18,126 nucleotides of DNA, taken from assembly GCA_038222915.1 (NCBI GenBank), contig JBBRHH010000048.1:1-18126 (forward strand), in the 5' to 3' direction. The translations under genes and the position numbers were made by a program. A model generated the notes under the pieces. The model searched no databases. It was not told the origin of the DNA and saw nothing but the letters and a program-made list of their open reading frames with translations. Within the stretch, counting starts at the first letter, position 1; each line of letters starts with the position of its first letter. The stretch comes from JBBRHH01 sp038222915 (lineage in GTDB: Bacteria > Planctomycetota > Phycisphaerae > Tepidisphaerales > Tepidisphaeraceae). Positions 13,884 through 18,126 of this stretch are shown piece after piece.

Positions 13884-15080
13884 ATGAAGTACGCGATCAT
13901 CATCCCCGACGGAGCAGCCGACGAACCCTTGGCCGAACTGGGCGGCAAGACGCCCATCGACGCAGCCCACACGCCAAATATGGATTGGATTTCCCAGCAT
14001 GGCCGGCAGGGCTTGGCTCGCACGGTGCCCGACGGTTTTGAATCAGGAAGCGATGTCGCCACCATGTGCCTCCTTGGCTACGACCCGGCCGTCTATCACA
14101 CCGGCCGCGCACCCCTGGAAGCGGCCGCGCAGCGCATTCCCCTCTCCGCGACAGACTGGGTATTCCGCTGCAATCTCGTCACCGTGATCGATGGAATCAT
14201 GAAGGACCATTCGTCGGGAGGCATTTCGAACGAAGAGGCCGCGAAGCTGATCCATGACCTTTCCCGCGCAGTGCAGATTCCGGGCGCCGAATTTCACCTC
14301 GGCGTCAGCTATCGCAACCTGATGGTCTATCGCGGCACGCAGGACTTCGAGGTGGTAACCAAACCGCCGCACGAAATTCCCGAGGAGCCGGCCGAGAAAT
14401 ATGTGCCGCGCGGCAAGGGGAGCGAGTTGCTGCTAAGCATCATGGAGAAGTCCAAGGCCCTCTTTGCAAATCACCCAATAAACGCCGCCCGTCGCGCGGC
14501 CGGGAAAAACGCCGCGACCCAAGCGTGGCTATGGGGACAAGGCCATGCGCCGAATCTTCCGAAATTCGTCGAACGCTTTGGCATAAAGTCCAGCTGCATG
14601 ATCACCGGCGTGGATCTCCTGCGCGGCCTGGCCGTTTTGCTCGGCTGGGACATTCGCGAAGTCGAAGGAATGACCAGTTTTCACGACACAAATTACGCCG
14701 GCCAGGGCGTCGCGACGGCCGACGCGCTCGACAAATACGACTTGGTGTTCTCACATGTGGAATCGCCGGACGAGGCATCGCACCAGGCCGACCTGAAGAC
14801 CAAGATTGCCGCCATTGAGCACATCGACAAACACGTGGTTGGACCCACGCTGGAGAAGCTAAGAACCTTCCCGGATTGGCGCATTCTGGTACTCCCGGAT
14901 CACCCCACAAACATCGCAACGCGAAAACACGGGTACGCGCCCACGGTCTTCGAAATGGCCGGAAGCAACGTGAAGGCCGAGCATCCCGCGAATTACAGCG
15001 AGAAAAACGCGGCCGCAGGCGGGCTCAAGATCGACCGCGGGCATGAGTTGATGGAATATTTCCTCCGCGGCGGAATATGA
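13884..15080 (+). CDS. apgM: Cofactor-independent phosphoglycerate mutase, archaeal-type (ApgM); ThrH-like homoserine kinase is the alternative
   Basis: The 398-residue product begins MKYAIIIPDGAADEP (Asp9, first metal ligand) and continues with LGGKTPIDAAHTPNMDWI. Next come ESGSDVATMCLLGYDP (likely phosphorylated Ser56), HTGRAPLEAAAQ, and SFHDTNYAGQGVATADALDKYDLVFSHVESPDEASHQAD. Near the end is ILVLPDHPTNIATRKH with metal-binding Asp and His. This is the alkaline-phosphatase superfamily mutase interconverting 2- and 3-phosphoglycerate. Bacterial proteins of this exact type have also been proposed to be a homoserine kinase, from gene context elsewhere; no threonine genes are present here. ATG 13884 matches the family start; an in-frame ATG at 13722 would run deep into gpsA on the other strand. 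A YcxB-like gene follows after 37 bp. Confidence 0.9.
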   Translation: MKYAIIIPDGAADEPLAELGGKTPIDAAHTPNMDWISQHGRQGLARTVPDGFESGSDVATMCLLGYDPAVYHTGRAPLEAAAQRIPLSATDWVFRCNLVTVIDGIMKDHSSGGISNEEAAKLIHDLSRAVQIPGAEFHLGVSYRNLMVYRGTQDFEVVTKPPHEIPEEPAEKYVPRGKGSELLLSIMEKSKALFANHPINAARRAAGKNAATQAWLWGQGHAPNLPKFVERFGIKSSCMITGVDLLRGLAVLLGWDIREVEGMTSFHDTNYAGQGVATADALDKYDLVFSHVESPDEASHQADLKTKIAAIEHIDKHVVGPTLEKLRTFPDWRILVLPDHPTNIATRKHGYAPTVFEMAGSNVKAEHPANYSEKNAAAGGLKIDRGHELMEYFLRGGI

Positions 15081-15117
15081 TTACGAAGCTTCCGCTGCGA
15101 CGGCGAAAGACATCCCT

Positions 15118-15711
15118 ATGCGATTCGACTTCGAATATACCTTTCAAGATTTAGACGAGTTTACGCTGGCAGCAGCGTCGGCCGGCAAGACGACCGCACA
15201 CAAGCCGCATCCGATTCGAAGCTGGATACTTTTTGGAGTGCTGGCAGTGGTCGTTCTTGGTCTCTGGTCTGGATCTCGCCCGCACCGCCCAAGCGCGGCA
15301 ACTCCTCCTGAAACACCCAGCGAAGCGCCTGACGAACTGGGATTATTCCGCCGCGTCATCTTGCCGGCCCTTCCCTTTCCGGTGATCTTCGTGGCGTTCT
15401 ATATCTATGCCCGAGCGAAGTTGAGCGCCGGCCGATCTTCGGAGGCGAATCCACAAGTACAACAACCGCAATCACTCGAATTTTCCGCAAGCGGCGTTTC
15501 GTTGCGGGGACCTTTGGCGATAACAGACTGGAAATGCGCAGCATTCAACGGCTTTAGCGAAACGCCGAACCTCATCCTGTTGAAGCAGATCAGGGGACCC
15601 GTCGTTATCATGCCCAAACGGGCCGCGATTGACGACAAGCAGTTGGAGGAGTTGCGACAATTGCTGCGTTCAAGCATCCACACGGCAGGCGCGTTTCCTG
15701 TGATTCAATGA
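15118..15711 (+). CDS. YcxB-like small membrane protein, function unknown
   Basis: The 197-residue product has two hydrophobic helices (about residues 35-51 and 78-98) separated by a short Pro-rich loop. A C-terminal cytoplasmic domain (about 118-190) includes LEFSASGVSLRGPLAITDWKCAAFNGFSETPNLILLKQIRGPVVIMPKRA. That strand pattern, with the IxxWKxxxxFxETxxxxLL...IPKRA rhythm, is the mark of YcxB-like domains, whose function is not known. No clear Shine-Dalgarno site precedes the ATG. It may be co-transcribed with apgM 37 bp upstream. The 109 bp after its stop, before the convergent MFS gene, show no recognised element. Confidence 0.75.
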   Translation: MRFDFEYTFQDLDEFTLAAASAGKTTAHKPHPIRSWILFGVLAVVVLGLWSGSRPHRPSAATPPETPSEAPDELGLFRRVILPALPFPVIFVAFYIYARAKLSAGRSSEANPQVQQPQSLEFSASGVSLRGPLAITDWKCAAFNGFSETPNLILLKQIRGPVVIMPKRAAIDDKQLEELRQLLRSSIHTAGAFPVIQ

Positions 15712-15820
15712 TCCCACTGCAATATGATCCGCGGCAATCGTTTGCACGCTCAAAATGGCGTCGACGGGCCACACTCATAGTCGTTCGATCCAGCCCAGTA
15801 ACATCCGCCCCCGCAGATCA

Positions 15821-17389
15821 TCACCCCACCGCCTCCATCGCCTCACCCGCCCCAGCCCGGTGATCGGCCTTCTTCCCCGACATCATCAGCGTAACGGCAA
15901 TCTGCAGCAGCGCCGTCGCCAGCATGCCGGCAAACACCCAGATCGCCCCATGGCTGATCATCCGCTGCACATCCGCCTGAAGCGCCGGCGAAATCTTTGC
16001 CAGCACCTTTGGATCCAGCGGATTGTCCACCAAATGGTGAAGGCGGTTGAGATCCGGGCGGATTAGCAGGTTGAAAATCGCGCCCAGAACGCCGATGCCG
16101 ACGGCTCCGCCGATTGTGCGAAAGAACGAAACGCTACTGGTGATGATGCCGCGCTGCTGCCACGCAACCGCGTCCTGGGCCGCAAGCAGATAGCTCATCG
16201 ACGCGGGCCCAAAGCCCATCCCTGTCACGGCCAGCACTCCGGTAACTGCCCACAGATTGGCGTGCGTAATAGTGCAGATAAACAGCCCGACGAAACCCAC
16301 CGCGATTAACACCGAACCGGTAAAGGCAGTCTTGCGAAAACCCCAGCGCACCAACAGCGGCGCGGCGATAAAGCTACTGAGCGCCCACGTAAACATCACC
16401 GGCGTCACCACCCGGGCCGCCGCCTCCACGCCCCCGCCCAGCCCGCCCTGAACATAAAGCGGAACATACGTATCGAGGCCTAAAAAGCACACGCCAAAAA
16501 GAACGCTGGCAATCATCGACGGGCCGATAGCGCGGCGCATCATCAGCGCAGGCGGCATGATCGGGTTCGCGGCCCGGCGCTCGTGCCATATAAAGAAGAT
16601 GCTGGCAACGACCGCGACGGCGGCGAGGGGAACTGCAACGGAAACGCGCGAGCCCTGCGGGCCAAGACCCGAGACCAGCATCAAAAGCGCCGAGCACGCC
16701 ACGGCCAGCGACGCAACCCCCGGCAGATCCAGATCAGTCGAATGCGGCTTCTCCTGATCGTGATATTTCCAGATCAGAACGAGAATCGCGATCAGGCCAA
16801 ACGGAAGGTTCACAAAGAAGATCGATCGCCAGCCAAGCGCCCTGACCAGTGCCGCGCCGAGTGCCGGCCCCGCCAGAGACGCCGATCCCCAGATAATGCT
16901 GAAGAAACCCTGAATCTTCGCGCGTTCCTTAAGGGTGAAAATATCTCCAAGGATGGTCAGCACCACCGGCATGACGCCGCCCGCCCCCAGCCCCTGCAAG
17001 CCGCGAAACACAATGAGCTGGCCCATCGACCGCGCCGCGGCCGCCGCGAGCGAGCTGACGGAAAAAATTAATATCGCCCCAAGAATCACCCGCTTGCGTC
17101 CCCACGCATCGGCAAGCCGGCCATAAAGCGGCATGCTGACCGTGCACGCCAGCAGATAGATCGATGCAACCCACGAATAATGCTGCAGGCCGTGCAAGTC
17201 GCCGATGATCGTGGGCATCGCCGTGCTCGTAACCGTCATCTCCATCGACGCCAGCACCATCACCAGCATCAGCGCCGCCGTAACAAATCGGCGGTCGATG
17301 GGCGTGGGCGGATGCCCATAATCGACGGGCGCAACGTCATCGGAAACAGGGATCATGGCGGCGGCTGGGTTGGCGGATTGCGTGCTCAT
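15821..17389 (-). CDS. MFS transporter, DHA2 family (EmrB/QacA-like, 14 helices), putative drug efflux
   Basis: This is a proton-driven inner-membrane transporter. The 522-residue product, with about fourteen hydrophobic segments, fits the DHA2 drug:H+ antiporter group. Motif D1 appears in the degenerate form SMEMTVTSTAMPTI, without the common acidic residue before TxV. Motif A is GRLADAWGRKR (90-100), the TM4 region is FRGLQGLGAGG, and motif C, typical of antiporters, is GSASLAGPALGA (168-179). ATG 17389 is chosen because the open frame upstream overlaps the divergent zinc-ribbon gene and encodes no transporter sequence; no Shine-Dalgarno site is evident. Substrate is unknown. No EmrA-like partner or TetR-type regulator is adjacent. 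Confidence 0.92.
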   Translation of the reverse strand: MSTQSANPAAAMIPVSDDVAPVDYGHPPTPIDRRFVTAALMLVMVLASMEMTVTSTAMPTIIGDLHGLQHYSWVASIYLLACTVSMPLYGRLADAWGRKRVILGAILIFSVSSLAAAAARSMGQLIVFRGLQGLGAGGVMPVVLTILGDIFTLKERAKIQGFFSIIWGSASLAGPALGAALVRALGWRSIFFVNLPFGLIAILVLIWKYHDQEKPHSTDLDLPGVASLAVACSALLMLVSGLGPQGSRVSVAVPLAAVAVVASIFFIWHERRAANPIMPPALMMRRAIGPSMIASVLFGVCFLGLDTYVPLYVQGGLGGGVEAAARVVTPVMFTWALSSFIAAPLLVRWGFRKTAFTGSVLIAVGFVGLFICTITHANLWAVTGVLAVTGMGFGPASMSYLLAAQDAVAWQQRGIITSSVSFFRTIGGAVGIGVLGAIFNLLIRPDLNRLHHLVDNPLDPKVLAKISPALQADVQRMISHGAIWVFAGMLATALLQIAVTLMMSGKKADHRAGAGEAMEAVG

Positions 17390-17446
17390 CAGGTGGAGCA
17401 AGGACAGTAGGCGTTGAACGCGGGCAGGTAAAGTATGAATTAGTTC

Positions 17447-17476
17447 TTGGACGCCGGCCGCCATCGGCCGTAGAAT
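17447..17476 (+). promoter_or_regulatory. Promoter for the zinc-ribbon gene with a dyad between -35 and -10
   Basis: TTGGAC (17447-17452) and TAGAAT (17471-17476, five of six matches) are 18 nt apart. The spacer contains CGGCCG-CCAT-CGGCCG (17455-17470), a perfect 6-bp dyad that could be an operator or simply GC-rich sequence. A transcript would start near 17483. That excludes the ATG at 17475, which is inside the -10, and supports ATG 17502. Confidence 0.45.
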
Positions 17477-17501
17477 GCCGATAACCACAGCGAGGCACGC
17501 C

Positions 17502-18014
17502 ATGGCAGCGATACGATGCATTCGATGCGCAAAGGATACCCCTGAAGGGGCCGCGTTCTGCCGCCGTTGCGGCTCCCCATTGCAGGCCGCCTTTCGAGTG
17601 ACTGTGCCGCCCATTCCCGCTTTCCAGCCGCCTCCGCTCCGTCCCATCTCACAACCACCCATTCCGCGTAAGATGGCGCGGCTTCCAGCACGATACCCCG
17701 CACAAAAGCGCTCGATCTTTCCGATGGTGATGCTCGGAGTAGCAATCGTGGGAGGCGTGGCGTACTTCAACGGCGTCTCCCGGAACAACTACGAGGCCGA
17801 AACGGCCAAGCCAACGCAGATTTACACTTATCCCGGGACGCCTCCGGTTTACACGCCGCCAAGCCCGTACAAGACGAACGGGAAATATGCGCCCCCCATC
17901 GGGCCCTATCGCGTGACACCAACGATTCCAATTCCGCCGAGGCCCGATTATCCGAATCGGCCGACGGTGATCTATCCAGATGTGGAACGCTCGGACAATC
18001 CTAATGGCCGCTAG
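17502..18014 (+). CDS. Zinc-ribbon membrane protein with Pro/Tyr-rich tail, function unknown
   Basis: The 170-residue product begins with a zinc ribbon of two CxxC pairs (Cys6, Cys9, Cys20, Cys23; CIRCAKDTPEGAAFCRRCG). A Pro-rich linker with basic residues follows, then one membrane helix (about 72-90, FPMVMLGVAIVGGVAYF). The tail of about 80 residues is rich in Pro, Tyr and Thr (YTYPGTPPVYTPPSPY), with no known domain. Topology is probably ribbon inside, tail outside. GAGG (17492-17495) lies 6 nt before ATG 17502. It is divergent from the MFS gene. I do not recognise a named family; many bacteria carry zinc-ribbon membrane proteins of unknown role. Confidence 0.75.
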   Translation: MAAIRCIRCAKDTPEGAAFCRRCGSPLQAAFRVTVPPIPAFQPPPLRPISQPPIPRKMARLPARYPAQKRSIFPMVMLGVAIVGGVAYFNGVSRNNYEAETAKPTQIYTYPGTPPVYTPPSPYKTNGKYAPPIGPYRVTPTIPIPPRPDYPNRPTVIYPDVERSDNPNGR

Positions 18015-18020
18015 CGCTCG

Positions 18021-18126
18021 TCAATTTTTATCCTTGCGCAAATCTTTGTTCAGGTGAGATGGATCGGGACGGGTAGCCGGTTTTGAAGTCGGCTTGACCT
18101 TCTTGTGGTCGTCCTTCTTGTCGGCC
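18021..18126 (-). CDS. C-terminus of a lysine-rich protein, truncated by window edge
   Basis: On the minus strand an open frame runs from the window end to TGA at 18021-18023, giving 34 residues: ADKKDDHKKVKPTSKPATRP, then DPSHLNKDLRKDKN. It is very rich in Lys and Asp, like a disordered tail. Its stop lies 6 bp from that of the zinc-ribbon gene, the same tight convergent spacing as other pairs here. The start and any domain are outside the window, so it may be spurious. Confidence 0.4.
   Translation of the reverse strand, partial: ADKKDDHKKVKPTSKPATRPDPSHLNKDLRKDKN

Noticed and set aside
15712..15820. Intergenic gap searched for a terminator or small RNA
   Set aside because: No strong hairpin with a T-tract or recognised RNA fold was found.
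17390..17788. N-terminal extension of the MFS frame to 655 residues
   Set aside because: It overlaps the zinc-ribbon gene and its promoter on the other strand; transporter sequence begins only after ATG 17389.
1..18126. CRISPR array, tRNA, rRNA, toxin-antitoxin or defence system
   Set aside because: No repeat-spacer pattern, cloverleaf, rRNA core sequence or defence-type protein domain was recognised on either strand.

Overview
This GC-rich window is densely packed with ordinary chromosomal genes. It most resembles a Planctomycetota chromosome, possibly Phycisphaerae-like or an uncultured relative. This is inferred from the gene set and protein flavour (DUF4058 protein, stand-alone CoaC, divergent GpsA, SpoIIE-type phosphatase, many genes without a Shine-Dalgarno site), not from a marker gene. 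No rRNA, tRNA, CRISPR array, phage module or recognisable defence system was seen.

Layout. At 1-358 lies the 3' end of an insertion-sequence transposase that carries a perfect 20-bp inverted repeat. From 484 to 5288 is a same-strand run with short gaps: aroF (DAHP synthase, TTG start), tpiA, secG, a YicC-family gene, gmk, rpoZ and coaC. The yicC-gmk-rpoZ-coaC order is the same as the conserved yloC-gmk-rpoZ-coaBC core of Firmicutes. A DUF4058 gene with its own extended -10 promoter follows (5370-6161).

From 11 kb down to 6.2 kb everything is on the minus strand: a membrane-anchored SpoIIE/PP2C phosphatase, folC, fdhD, and a small DUF7009-like gene coupled to fdhD. A strong hairpin separates folC from fdhD. 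From 11075 on the plus strand, hisI overlaps a TrkH/KtrB-type cation transporter gene by ATGA. gpsA (minus) converges on this pair with 2 bp between stop codons and is divergent from apgM, a cofactor-independent phosphoglycerate mutase or ThrH-like gene. A small YcxB-like membrane protein gene follows apgM. A DHA2-type MFS transporter (minus) is divergent from a zinc-ribbon membrane protein gene (plus), and the window ends in the lysine-rich C-terminus of a minus-strand gene.

Most genes are housekeeping: aromatic and histidine biosynthesis, triose and glycerol phosphate metabolism, protein export, nucleotide metabolism, transcription, coenzyme A and folate. I see no clearly new multi-gene system. 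The items most worth a second look are the fdhD/DUF7009-like coupled pair with its upstream hairpin, the near-leaderless promoter spacing at folC and apgM, the palindrome in the transposase end, the phosphatase sensor domain, and the HisI and GpsA motif substitutions.
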